7,500 nt of DNA from the NCBI GenBank assembly GCA_031274075.1, contig JAISQQ010000262.1:1-7500 (forward strand), given 5' to 3'. The position numbers were made by a program, and so were the translations under genes. Positions 1 to 5,772 of this stretch are shown one piece after another (within the stretch, counting starts at the first letter, position 1; each line of letters opens with the position of its first letter). The stretch comes from Accumulibacter sp. GTDB taxonomy: Bacteria > Pseudomonadota > Gammaproteobacteria > Burkholderiales > Rhodocyclaceae. The notes beneath the pieces are model-generated. The model worked only from the letters and a program-made list of their open reading frames with translations, was not told the DNA's origin and searched no databases.

Positions 1-909
1 GCGCTGCGCGACGCCGGGCTGCGGCAGCCGATCCTGCTCCTGGAAGGCTTTTTCGATCGGCACGACCTGGCGGCGTGCGCCGGATATGGATTGACGCCCG
101 CCGTGCAGCGGCTCGAACAGTTGCGCATGATCCGCGACGCGGTCTTGCCGGCGCGTCTGCCGATCTACCTCAAACTCAACACCGGAATGAACCGCCTGGG
201 TTTCAGGCTGGAGGAAATGCCCGCCGTCCGCCGCGAGCTGGCGGACATGGCCGATTGCCTGGCGTTGGTCACGCTGATGACGCATTTCGCCACGGCGGAC
301 GGCGAGCGCGGCGTGGACTGGCAACTCGAACGCTTCCGGCAAATGACCGCGGACTTGAAGCTGCCGCCGCCGTTGGGCAACTCGCTGGCCCGTTCGCTGG
401 CCAACTCGGCGGCCCTGTTGCGCTATCCGAGCACGGTGGGCGACTGGGCGCGTCCGGGCATCCTGCTGTACGGCGCCAGCCCGTTCGCGGACGAGAGCGC
501 CGCGAGCTTCGGGCTGCGTCCGGCGATGACCCTGGCGAGCCACGTCCTGAGCGTGCAGGAGATCGGCCCGGGAGAGCGGGTGGGCTACGGCGGGACTTTC
601 GAGGCGTCGCGGCCGATGCGCGTCGGCGTCGTCGCCTGCGGTTACGCCGACGGCTACCCGCGTCACGCGCCGAGCGGGACGCCGATCCTGGTCGCCGGCG
701 CGCGCACGGCGACCGTCGGCCGCGTGTCGATGGACATGCTGGCCTGCGACCTGACCGACATTCCTGCGGCGGGGCCCGGCAGCGAGGTGGTGCTGTGGGG
801 CGAAGGGCTGGCCGTGGACGAGGTCGCCGCCGCCGCCGGAACCATCGGCTATGAACTGCTCTGCGCGCTGGCGCGGCGCGTGCCGGTGATCGAAGCCGGA
901 GGCGGCTGA
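1..909 (+). CDS. alr: Alanine racemase, 3' part (start lies before the window)
   Basis: PLP-dependent racemase that interconverts L- and D-alanine in the cytoplasm, supplying D-alanine for peptidoglycan. The reading frame is open from base 1 to the TGA at 907-909, giving 302 visible residues; family members have about 360, so roughly the first 55-60, including the PLP-binding lysine, are outside the window. Visible hallmarks, in order: the LLLEGFF strand near the left edge, the substrate-barrel segment LKLNTGMNRLGF, a G(I/L)LLYG segment, the YGGTF motif carrying the family's second catalytic base tyrosine, the GYADGYPRH segment, and VGRVSMDM at the C-terminal domain entry. The C-terminus (YELLCALARRVPV) closely resembles that of enterobacterial Alr/DadX. 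The gene is followed after 14 bases by radA on the same strand, so the two are probably cotranscribed. Whether it is the biosynthetic Alr or catabolic DadX paralogue cannot be told from sequence alone; radA rather than dadA as neighbour favours Alr. Confidence 0.95.
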   Translation, partial: ALRDAGLRQPILLLEGFFDRHDLAACAGYGLTPAVQRLEQLRMIRDAVLPARLPIYLKLNTGMNRLGFRLEEMPAVRRELADMADCLALVTLMTHFATADGERGVDWQLERFRQMTADLKLPPPLGNSLARSLANSAALLRYPSTVGDWARPGILLYGASPFADESAASFGLRPAMTLASHVLSVQEIGPGERVGYGGTFEASRPMRVGVVACGYADGYPRHAPSGTPILVAGARTATVGRVSMDMLACDLTDIPAAGPGSEVVLWGEGLAVDEVAAAAGTIGYELLCALARRVPVIEAGGG

Positions 910-923
910 AAAGGGGACGAAGC

Positions 924-2294
924 TTGACCGCGGCCAAGGCGAAGACGGTCTATTCCTGTACCGAATGCGGCGCGGTTTCGTCGAAATGGCAAGGGCAGTG
1001 TCCGGGCTGCGAGGCGTGGAACACGCTGGTCGAAAGCGTCGCCGAGGCGGTCACGCCGTCGTCGCGGCGTTTCGCCGCGCCGGGCGCCTCCGCCGGGGTG
1101 CAGACGCTGGCCGACATCGAGGCGCGCGAAGAGGATCGGCTGCCGACCGGGGTCGGCGAGTTCGACCGGGCGCTCGGCGGCGGCCTGGTGGCCGGCGGCG
1201 TGGTGTTGATCGGCGGCGATCCGGGTATCGGCAAGAGCACCTTGCTGCTGCAGGCCCTGGCCGCGCTCTCCGGCGCTTCGCCGGTGCTCTACGTGAGCGG
1301 CGAGGAATCCGGCCAGCAGATCGCGCTGCGCGCGCGGCGGCTGGCGCTCGATACCCGGCGACTCAAGCTGCTGGCGGAGATCCGGCTGGAAAGGATTCTC
1401 GCCGCGCTGGAGGAAAAAAAGCCGCGCGTGGCGGTGATCGACTCGATCCAGACGCTGTGGTCGGAGCAATTGAGTTCCGCGCCAGGCTCGGTGGCGCAGG
1501 TGCGCGAATGCGCGGCGCGGCTCACCCGGCTGGCCAAGCAGAGCGGCACCACGGTGATCCTGATCGGACACGTCACCAAGGAGGGCGCGCTGGCCGGGCC
1601 GCGCGTACTCGAACACATGGTCGACACCGTGCTCTACTTCGAGGGCGACACGCATTCGAGCTTCCGCCTTATCCGCGCGGTGAAGAACCGCTACGGCGCG
1701 GTCAACGAGATCGGCGTCTTCGCCATGACCGACCGCGGGCTGAAAGGCGTCAGCAACCCGTCGGCGATGTTCCTTTCGCAGCACGGCCAGGATGTCCCCG
1801 GTTCGTGCGTGCTGGTCACCCAGGAGGGAACGCGGCCCTTGCTGGTGGAGATCCAGGCGCTGGTCGACCAGGCGCACGGCAACCCGCGCCGGCTGACCGT
1901 CGGGCTCGACGCGCAGCGGCTGGCGATGCTGCTGGCCGTGCTGCATCGCCACGCGGGCATTCTCTGCTTCGACCAGGATGTCTTCGTGAATGCCGTCGGC
2001 GGAGTCCGGATCGGCGAGCCGGCGGCCGATCTCGCGGTGCTGCTGTCGATCGTTTCTTCCTTGAAGAACAAATCCTTGCCGGGAAAGCTCATCGTCTTCG
2101 GCGAAGTCGGCTTGGCCGGCGAGATCCGCCCCGCGCCGCGCGGCCAGGAACGCCTGAAGGAAGCCGCCAAGCTCGGCTTCACCCGCGCCCTGATCCCGGA
2201 AGCCAACCGCCCCCGGCAAGCGATCGCCGGCATGGAGATCATCGCCGCGCGCCGGGTGGAAGAAGCGTTCCAGAAGCTGCGGGAGTTGGAATGA
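924..2294 (+). CDS. radA: DNA repair protein RadA (branch-migration ATPase)
   Basis: Cytoplasmic RecA-related ATPase that processes recombination intermediates and promotes branch migration with RecA. The 456-residue length matches the family (E. coli about 460). Domains in order: a C4 zinc finger (C12, C15, C26, C29); a RecA-like core with Walker A GGDPGIGKST at 97-106 and Walker B ending in D173; the RadA-specific KNRxG motif as KNRYG at 254-258; and a Lon-protease-like C-terminal domain over roughly the last 150 residues (GGVRIGEPAADLA, then GEVGLAGEIRP). I chose the TTG at 924 because it lies just before the zinc finger and follows an AAGGGG Shine-Dalgarno-like run (910-915) at about 8 bases. 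It starts 14 bases after the alr stop, which suggests translation within an alr-radA operon; no promoter is visible between them. The stop codon lies 9 bases before a heptamer repeat array. All key residues are intact. Confidence 0.97.
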   Translation: MTAAKAKTVYSCTECGAVSSKWQGQCPGCEAWNTLVESVAEAVTPSSRRFAAPGASAGVQTLADIEAREEDRLPTGVGEFDRALGGGLVAGGVVLIGGDPGIGKSTLLLQALAALSGASPVLYVSGEESGQQIALRARRLALDTRRLKLLAEIRLERILAALEEKKPRVAVIDSIQTLWSEQLSSAPGSVAQVRECAARLTRLAKQSGTTVILIGHVTKEGALAGPRVLEHMVDTVLYFEGDTHSSFRLIRAVKNRYGAVNEIGVFAMTDRGLKGVSNPSAMFLSQHGQDVPGSCVLVTQEGTRPLLVEIQALVDQAHGNPRRLTVGLDAQRLAMLLAVLHRHAGILCFDQDVFVNAVGGVRIGEPAADLAVLLSIVSSLKNKSLPGKLIVFGEVGLAGEIRPAPRGQERLKEAAKLGFTRALIPEANRPRQAIAGMEIIAARRVEEAFQKLRELE

Positions 2295-2303
2295 GTTCCA
2301 GGA

Positions 2304-2483
2304 ATCAGGGATCAGGGATCAGGGATCAGGGATCAGATCAGTTAGCGGCGCTTCGCGCCGGAGGTTTACGACCGGCGGATTGGCATCCGCCCTACGTGTC
2401 AGGGATCGGTAATTCTTGCGGGCGCAAAGCGCCCGGTAACTGATCTGTCCTCTGATTCCTGACCTCTGATCCCTGATCCCTGA
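2304..2483. repeat. Compound repeat element, copy 1 (heptamer arrays flanking a REP-like core)
   Basis: This 180-bp element fills the junction between the convergent radA and stomatin genes. Left arm: four tandem ATCAGGG heptamers (2304-2331) plus a partial unit. Core: 2341-2440, bounded by ATCAGTTA (2337-2344) and its exact complement TAACTGAT (2437-2444). Right arm: about four and a half units of the complementary heptamer, CTGATCC-like, at 2452-2483. The core holds three hairpins: GGCGC/GCGCC (2347-2359), GGCGGAT/ATCCGCC (2374-2391) and GGGCGC/GCGCCC (2420-2434). On the minus strand the second hairpin is preceded by GTAG, as in REP sequences mobilised by RAYT transposases; that link is inference. 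The hairpins could end or stabilise transcripts from both sides, but none is followed by a clear T-tract, so I do not call an intrinsic terminator. A 97% identical core in opposite orientation lies at 5000-5099. Confidence 0.93.
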
Positions 2484-2486
2484 GAA

Positions 2487-3347
2487 TCAGGGCTTCTGCA
2501 GCTTCTGGAACAGGCCGCGCAGGGTGTTTTGCAGGTCGCCGGGCAGGAGCAGCAGCTTGGCGTTCGGCGATTCGGCCATCCGGCCCAGACTGGCGATGTA
2601 TTTCTCGCCGAGCAGGTAGAACATCGGCAGTTCGTTCTCGCCGAACGCGGAGGTGATCTTGGTGATGGCTTGCGACGAGGCTTCGGCGAGCATGATTTGC
2701 GCCGCCGCGTCGCGTTCGGCCGATTCGAGGCGGGCTTCGGCGGAGAGGATCATCGACTGCTTTTCGCCCTCGGCCTTGGTGACCATGGCTTTCCGCTCGC
2801 GCTCGGCGGAAGCCTGCAATTCCATGGCTTTCTGCATCGAGTGCGAAGGCTTGATGTCCTGGATTTCCACCGATTTCACGGTCAGCCCCCAGTCAAGCGC
2901 CTCGTCGGCGACGCCGGCCTTGAGGCGGGCCTTGATCATGTCGCGCGAGGACAGGGCGTGATCGAGTTCCATCTCGCCGACGATCGAGCGCAGGGTGGTC
3001 ATGATCATGTTGCGGATGGCCTCGGAGAAATTCTCCACGCCGTAGACGGCCTTGACCGGATCGGTGACCTTGATGAAGGCGATGGCGTTGACCATGATGA
3101 CCGCGTTGTCGCGGGTGATGACCTCCTGTTCCTGCACGTCGAGGATGATGTCCTTGGTGGTGACCTTGTAGGCCACGGAATCGAAGTACGGGATGATGAA
3201 GCACAGGCCGGGCAGCAGGGTGACGCGGTATTTGCCGAGGCGCTGCACGATCCATTCCTCGCCTTGCGGGACGATGCGCACGCCGCTGGCGACGGTGAGA
3301 AAGACGAACGCCACGATGACGACGGATGTGATGATGGTGCCGGTCAT
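2487..3347 (-). CDS. Stomatin/SPFH (PHB-domain) membrane protein, QmcA/slipin type
   Basis: A 286-residue SPFH-family protein, similar in length and layout to E. coli QmcA (about 305). Such proteins form large cage-like oligomers at the inner membrane, organise microdomains and modulate membrane proteases; the exact substrate is unknown. Visible parts: one N-terminal transmembrane segment (about 5-21); the family signature VPQGEEWIVQRLGKY (26-40), LLPGLCFIIPYFD (44-56) and the VTTKDIILDVQEQEVITRDN strand region (62-81); a PHB domain to about residue 170; and a long Ala/Glu-rich helical, coiled-coil-prone stretch (about 172-235) with AEGEKQS and SAEARLESAERDAAAQ, typical of slipins. It starts at an ATG overlapping the upstream nfeD-like gene by four bases (ATGA), so translation is probably coupled. 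The stop codon lies within a CCCTGAT heptamer identical to those in the adjacent repeat array. Calling it qmcA specifically would need a phylogeny. Confidence 0.94.
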   Translation of the reverse strand: MTGTIITSVVIVAFVFLTVASGVRIVPQGEEWIVQRLGKYRVTLLPGLCFIIPYFDSVAYKVTTKDIILDVQEQEVITRDNAVIMVNAIAFIKVTDPVKAVYGVENFSEAIRNMIMTTLRSIVGEMELDHALSSRDMIKARLKAGVADEALDWGLTVKSVEIQDIKPSHSMQKAMELQASAERERKAMVTKAEGEKQSMILSAEARLESAERDAAAQIMLAEASSQAITKITSAFGENELPMFYLLGEKYIASLGRMAESPNAKLLLLPGDLQNTLRGLFQKLQKP

Positions 3348-3790
3348 TTGCTTGCCTCCACTTTGATGAAATTACCTTCGACCGCGACGACGCGCACGCG
3401 TTCCCCGGCCGTCAAATGCTGTTCAGCGTAGCATTCCCACACGTCGGCGCCGAGGACCGGCTTCTGGAAGCGCACCTTGCCCCGGGCGTGGGGCGGCAGC
3501 TCGCTGATCAGGACGCCGATTTCGCCGGCCACGCTGTCCGCCGAGGTACCGGCCGAGGTGCGGGTCTTCGGCTGCAGATAGCGGAACCATACGACGACCA
3601 GCGCGCCCGAGGCGGCGGCCCAGACGAGCAACTGCGCGGTCAGCGCCAGGCCGGGCGCGAGCAGCAGGAGCAGGCCGACGAGGATCGCGCCGAGGCCGAA
3701 CCAGATGATGAAGAAGGCGGGGATCACCAGTTCGGCGATCGAAAGGCATAATCCCAGCACCACCCAATGCCACCATTCGAACATCGCCAT
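3344..3790 (-). CDS. NfeD-like membrane protein (short form, YbbJ type)
   Basis: A 148-residue integral membrane protein, the standard operon partner of a bacterial stomatin (as ybbJ with qmcA in E. coli). The first 72 residues hold two or three hydrophobic segments: about 8-30, 31-45 and 49-69. A short linker leads to a C-terminal soluble domain (about 88-146) with the beta-rich OB-fold pattern of NfeD: GEIGVLISELPP, GKVRFQKPVLGADVWEC, then GERVRVVAVEGNFIKVE. It lacks the N-terminal serine protease domain of long NfeD proteins, so it is the short class. The OB domain is thought to anchor or oligomerise with the SPFH partner. Two starts are possible: ATG at 3790, preceded by GAGGA with a 7-base gap, or ATG at 3784, preceded by AAGGA with a 6-base gap; they differ by two residues. 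The ATGA overlap with the stomatin gene indicates one operon. Confidence 0.92.
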   Translation of the reverse strand: MAMFEWWHWVVLGLCLSIAELVIPAFFIIWFGLGAILVGLLLLLAPGLALTAQLLVWAAASGALVVVWFRYLQPKTRTSAGTSADSVAGEIGVLISELPPHARGKVRFQKPVLGADVWECYAEQHLTAGERVRVVAVEGNFIKVEASK

Positions 3791-3820
3791 TCCTTCTTCC
3801 TCGTGTGTCGTGCGCCGGAT

Positions 3821-3851
3821 TCTATAGCATTATGGGAGGCGATTGAGTCAA
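3821..3851 (-). promoter_or_regulatory. Possible promoter of the nfeD-stomatin operon
   Basis: On the minus strand TTGACT (3851-3846) resembles a -35 box, and TATAGA (3826-3821) a -10 box, with a 19-base spacer. The spacer is longer than ideal and the -10 match is moderate. Transcription would begin about 25 bases before the nfeD-like start, a reasonable leader length. The -35 overlaps the odd palindrome TTGAGTCAA (3843-3851), which might also be bound by a regulator. Confidence 0.35.
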
Positions 3852-3895
3852 ACGCGGAGAATGGGACCGGAACGCGGCCGGTTTTTCGCCGATCA

Positions 3896-3921
3896 GGATT
3901 TCACACTTGGATTTCACATTT
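3896..3921 (+). repeat. Two tandem 13-bp direct repeats upstream of the ClpX-like gene
   Basis: GGATTTCACACTT (3896-3908) is followed directly by GGATTTCACATTT (3909-3921), identical at 12 of 13 positions. The pair lies 20 bases before the GTG start and just before the ribosome binding site, in an AT-richer patch of an otherwise GC-rich window. It could be a tandem operator or part of the leader; no known regulator site is recognised. Confidence 0.7.
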
Positions 3922-3928
3922 CATTTTC

Positions 3929-3934
3929 TGGAGA
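3929..3934 (+). promoter_or_regulatory. Ribosome binding site that decides the ClpX-like start
   Basis: TGGAGA sits 6 bases before the GTG at 3941. It supports this start over the ATG at 3767, which would run antisense into the nfeD-like gene and add about 58 residues with no resemblance to ClpX. Confidence 0.75.
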
Positions 3935-3940
3935 ACGCCC

Positions 3941-4963
3941 GTGTTGTCGAAAGAAATCACGCCGAGAGCGATTGTCGAGTATCTCGATCAATACGTCATT
4001 GGACAGGAGGAGGCGAAGCGGACGCTGGCCGTCGCCGTCTACGCCCATTACCGGAAACTGTCTACCCTGGGCCAGCGCTCGGAGGCGATCGCCAAGAGCA
4101 ACGTGCTGATCATCGGTTCGTCGGGTACCGGCAAGACGCTGGCGTGCGAGACGCTGTCGCGCTTCCTGGCGGTGCCTTTCGTCACCGCCGACGCGACCTC
4201 GCTGGCGCAGACCCGCTACGTCAGCGACGAGATCGAGGCCATCCTCCAGCGCCTGGTCGACCGGGCAGGCGGCGATCTGCGGCAGGCCAGCCGGGGCATC
4301 GTTTTCATCGACGAGATCGACAAGCTGAAGACCTCGTCGACCGGCGAGTCCCGCGCCACCTCGGGCGAGAGCGTCCAGCACGCGCTGCTCAAGATCATGG
4401 AGGGCGCGCCCGTCAAGCTGGGCGCCGACCGCTTCATCGACACCACGAACATCCTGTTCATCTGCGGCGGCGCCTTCGTCGGACTCGACAAGATCATGTC
4501 CCGGACGCACAGCTTCGGGTTCATCGCCACTTCGGAGACGGACAACAAGAGCATCCTCGACCGCCTCAACGACCGGGTGAAACCGACCGACCTTTTCGAG
4601 TTCGGCCTGATTCCCGAGTTTACCGGGCGCCTGCCGGTCGTTGCCCGCTTCGGCGATCTCTCCAGGGAAATGCTGGCGCGCATCATGAGCGTGCCGAAAA
4701 ACGCGATCTACCACCAGTTCCGCGAAGTCTTCCGCGCGGAGGGCGTGGAACTCGTGGTGGCGCCGCCGGTCTTCGAGCAGATCGCGGAAATCGCCATCGA
4801 GTACAAGACCGGGGGACGCAGCCTGCGCGGCATCTTCGAGGAGCTGATGACGCCGATCCTCTACGTCGTTCCCGACCATCCGCAGATTTGCCGCGTCGAG
4901 ATCGGCTCGCTTTTCGAAGCGCCGCGCTACTTCAAGCGAAACCCGGAAAACGGGGAAACGTGA
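3941..4963 (+). CDS. ClpX-like AAA+ unfoldase lacking the zinc-binding domain
   Basis: A 340-residue AAA+ ATPase whose whole length aligns with the ClpX ATPase core, while canonical ClpX has about 424 residues with an N-terminal zinc-binding domain. The protein starts straight at the core: ITPRAIVEYLDQYVIGQEEAK (6-26). Walker A is GSSGTGKT (59-66), Walker B IVFIDEIDK (120-128), the sensor/linker block DTTNILFICGGAFVGLDK (167-184), the arginine-finger block FGLIPEFTGRLPVV (221-234) and sensor II TGGRSLRG (290-297), so ATPase activity is expected. Differences from ClpX: the pore-1 loop GYVG is RYVS (92-95), the RKH loop is replaced by a short GAPVKLGADRF segment, and the ClpP-docking IGF loop is shortened and reads FGF (192-194). 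It thus appears to be a paralogue handling other substrates, perhaps without ClpP; no clpP is in the window. The start is GTG at 3941. It is divergent from nfeD-stomatin, and its stop codon runs into a repeat array. Confidence 0.9.
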   Translation: MLSKEITPRAIVEYLDQYVIGQEEAKRTLAVAVYAHYRKLSTLGQRSEAIAKSNVLIIGSSGTGKTLACETLSRFLAVPFVTADATSLAQTRYVSDEIEAILQRLVDRAGGDLRQASRGIVFIDEIDKLKTSSTGESRATSGESVQHALLKIMEGAPVKLGADRFIDTTNILFICGGAFVGLDKIMSRTHSFGFIATSETDNKSILDRLNDRVKPTDLFEFGLIPEFTGRLPVVARFGDLSREMLARIMSVPKNAIYHQFREVFRAEGVELVVAPPVFEQIAEIAIEYKTGGRSLRGIFEELMTPILYVVPDHPQICRVEIGSLFEAPRYFKRNPENGET

Positions 4964-5145
4964 TCAGGGATCAGGTGACAGGGATCAGGGATCAGGTCAG
5001 TTACCGGGCGCTTCGCGCCCGCAAGAATTACCGATCCCCGACACGTAGGGCGGATGCCAATCCGCCGGTCCTAAACCTCCGGCGCGAAGCGCCGCTAACC
5101 GATCTGATCCCTGATCCCTGGCATCTGATCCCTGATACCTGAACC
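4962..5145. repeat. Compound repeat element, copy 2 (inverted relative to copy 1)
   Basis: This 184-bp element fills the junction between the convergent ClpX-like and Usp genes. Left arm: five heptamers GATCAGG, one degenerate as TGACAGG (4962-4996). Core: 5000-5099, which reverse-complemented matches 2341-2440 at 97 of 100 positions with no gaps. One of the three substitutions is in the loop of the GGGCGC/GCGCCC hairpin (here 5006-5020). Right arm: six heptamers based on CTGATCC (5104-5145), one degenerate as CTGGCAT. The first left heptamer shares two bases with the TGA stop of the ClpX-like gene, and the element ends two bases before the Usp stop. Confidence 0.93.
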
Positions 5146-5147
5146 CT

Positions 5148-5606
5148 TCAGTCGGTGCGCGGCGTGCGGTAGACGAGCACCGGGATCGTCGAGTGCTTGA
5201 GCACCTTCTGGGCTTCGCTGCCCAGCAGCAGGCTGGTGAATCCGCGCCGTCCGTGCGACGCCATGAAGATCAGGTCGCAGCCGCTGTTCGTGGCGGCCTC
5301 GATGATGCCTTCATAGGGGACGTCGCTGGTGGTGGTCAGCTTGTCGCAAGGCACCTCGGCCTTCTGGCAGAGGCAGATCGCGGCGGCGAGGATCTCCTGC
5401 GCCTGCGTTTCGGCCAGTTCGGCGAATTTTTCCGGCGACGTGGTATCGATGAGCACGCCTTCGCCGTAGTAGGTGACGGGATATTCGGGCTTGGCATAGA
5501 AGGCGGTGATTTTCGCGCCGATCTCCTTGGCGAAGGATACGGCGAAACGCACCGCGTCCTGCGAAAGCTCGGAACCGTCGGTGGGAACAAGGATATGCTT
5601 GAACAT
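5148..5606 (-). CDS. Universal stress protein (UspA family, single domain)
   Basis: A 152-residue cytoplasmic Usp-fold protein. Family members bind ATP or act as stress-related signalling or chaperone-like proteins; the specific role here is unknown. It starts [12 protein letters not shown], with the ATP-contacting aspartate at D10, and ends with the nucleotide-binding motif of the G-2X-G-9X-G-S type. Here the first glycine is alanine: A116-SH-G119, nine residues, G129-S130, then [17 protein letters not shown]. The alanine is a mild and not rare change, so ATP binding is likely but not certain. I chose ATG at 5606 because an AAGGAG ribosome binding site (5621-5616) precedes it and the family begins this way; the frame stays open upstream to 5831 but that extension has no Usp character. 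It is convergent to the ClpX-like gene and divergent from hemN. Confidence 0.95.
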   Translation of the reverse strand: MFKHILVPTDGSELSQDAVRFAVSFAKEIGAKITAFYAKPEYPVTYYGEGVLIDTTSPEKFAELAETQAQEILAAAICLCQKAEVPCDKLTTTSDVPYEGIIEAATNSGCDLIFMASHGRRGFTSLLLGSEAQKVLKHSTIPVLVYRTPRTD

Positions 5607-5637
5607 TTCAGACTCCTTCTCTTCGTTTAACCCTGCT

Positions 5638-5652
5638 TGCATCATAAATGCA
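5638..5652. promoter_or_regulatory. Inverted repeat over the Usp promoter -10 region
   Basis: TGCAT (5638-5642) and ATGCA (5648-5652) form a perfect 5-bp inverted repeat with a 5-base centre. It overlaps the proposed -10 box of the Usp gene, so a dimeric regulator bound here would affect that promoter. It does not match the FNR/Anr site TTGAT-N4-ATCAA. It is short enough to be chance. Confidence 0.25.
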
Positions 5653-5670
5653 GAATGCGGTAAAAGCCAA
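5641..5670 (-). promoter_or_regulatory. Probable sigma-70-type promoter of the Usp gene
   Basis: On the minus strand TTGGCT (5670-5665, 4 of 6 to consensus) and TATGAT (5646-5641, 5 of 6) are separated by 18 bases. Transcription would begin near 5634, leaving a leader of about 28 bases that holds the AAGGAG ribosome binding site. Confidence 0.5.
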
Positions 5671-5772
5671 GAGGCATTGGCGCTGTTTGGCCGTGATAGA
5701 GTGATTTCATTCGCAGATTGCCGGCGAGGGGAGCTTCCCGGCCAGAACGGCATTTCACGATTCCGACAACCC

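Larger units (their letters stand above)
5607..5772. other. Divergent intergenic region between the Usp gene and hemN
   Basis: It contains the Usp promoter and its inverted repeat. For hemN I see no convincing -35/-10 pair; TTGGCG at 5677-5682 has no good partner at normal spacing. GGGG-AGCT-TCCC (5728-5739) could form a weak hairpin in the hemN leader. Confidence 0.6.

Noticed and set aside
75..854. Open frame in +3 over alr, and a similar +2 frame (965-2443) over radA
   Set aside because: Arg/Gly-rich frame-shifted translations of clearly recognisable genes.
849..2219. Long open frame (456 codons) antisense to radA
   Set aside because: It is a GC-rich shadow of radA: Arg/Gln/His-rich translation, no recognisable domain, and the sense strand has a full set of RadA motifs.
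2347..2434. Rho-independent terminators at the core hairpins
   Set aside because: The stems are GC-rich but no T-tract follows on either strand, so only a possible termination role is noted in the repeat entry.
2304..2483. CRISPR array
   Set aside because: The 7-bp units are contiguous tandem repeats without spacers and reverse orientation across the core.
3767..3940. Upstream extension of the ClpX-like protein to the ATG at 3767
   Set aside because: It would overlap the nfeD-like gene antisense, has no ClpX zinc-binding cysteine pattern, and the GTG at 3941 has a good ribosome binding site.
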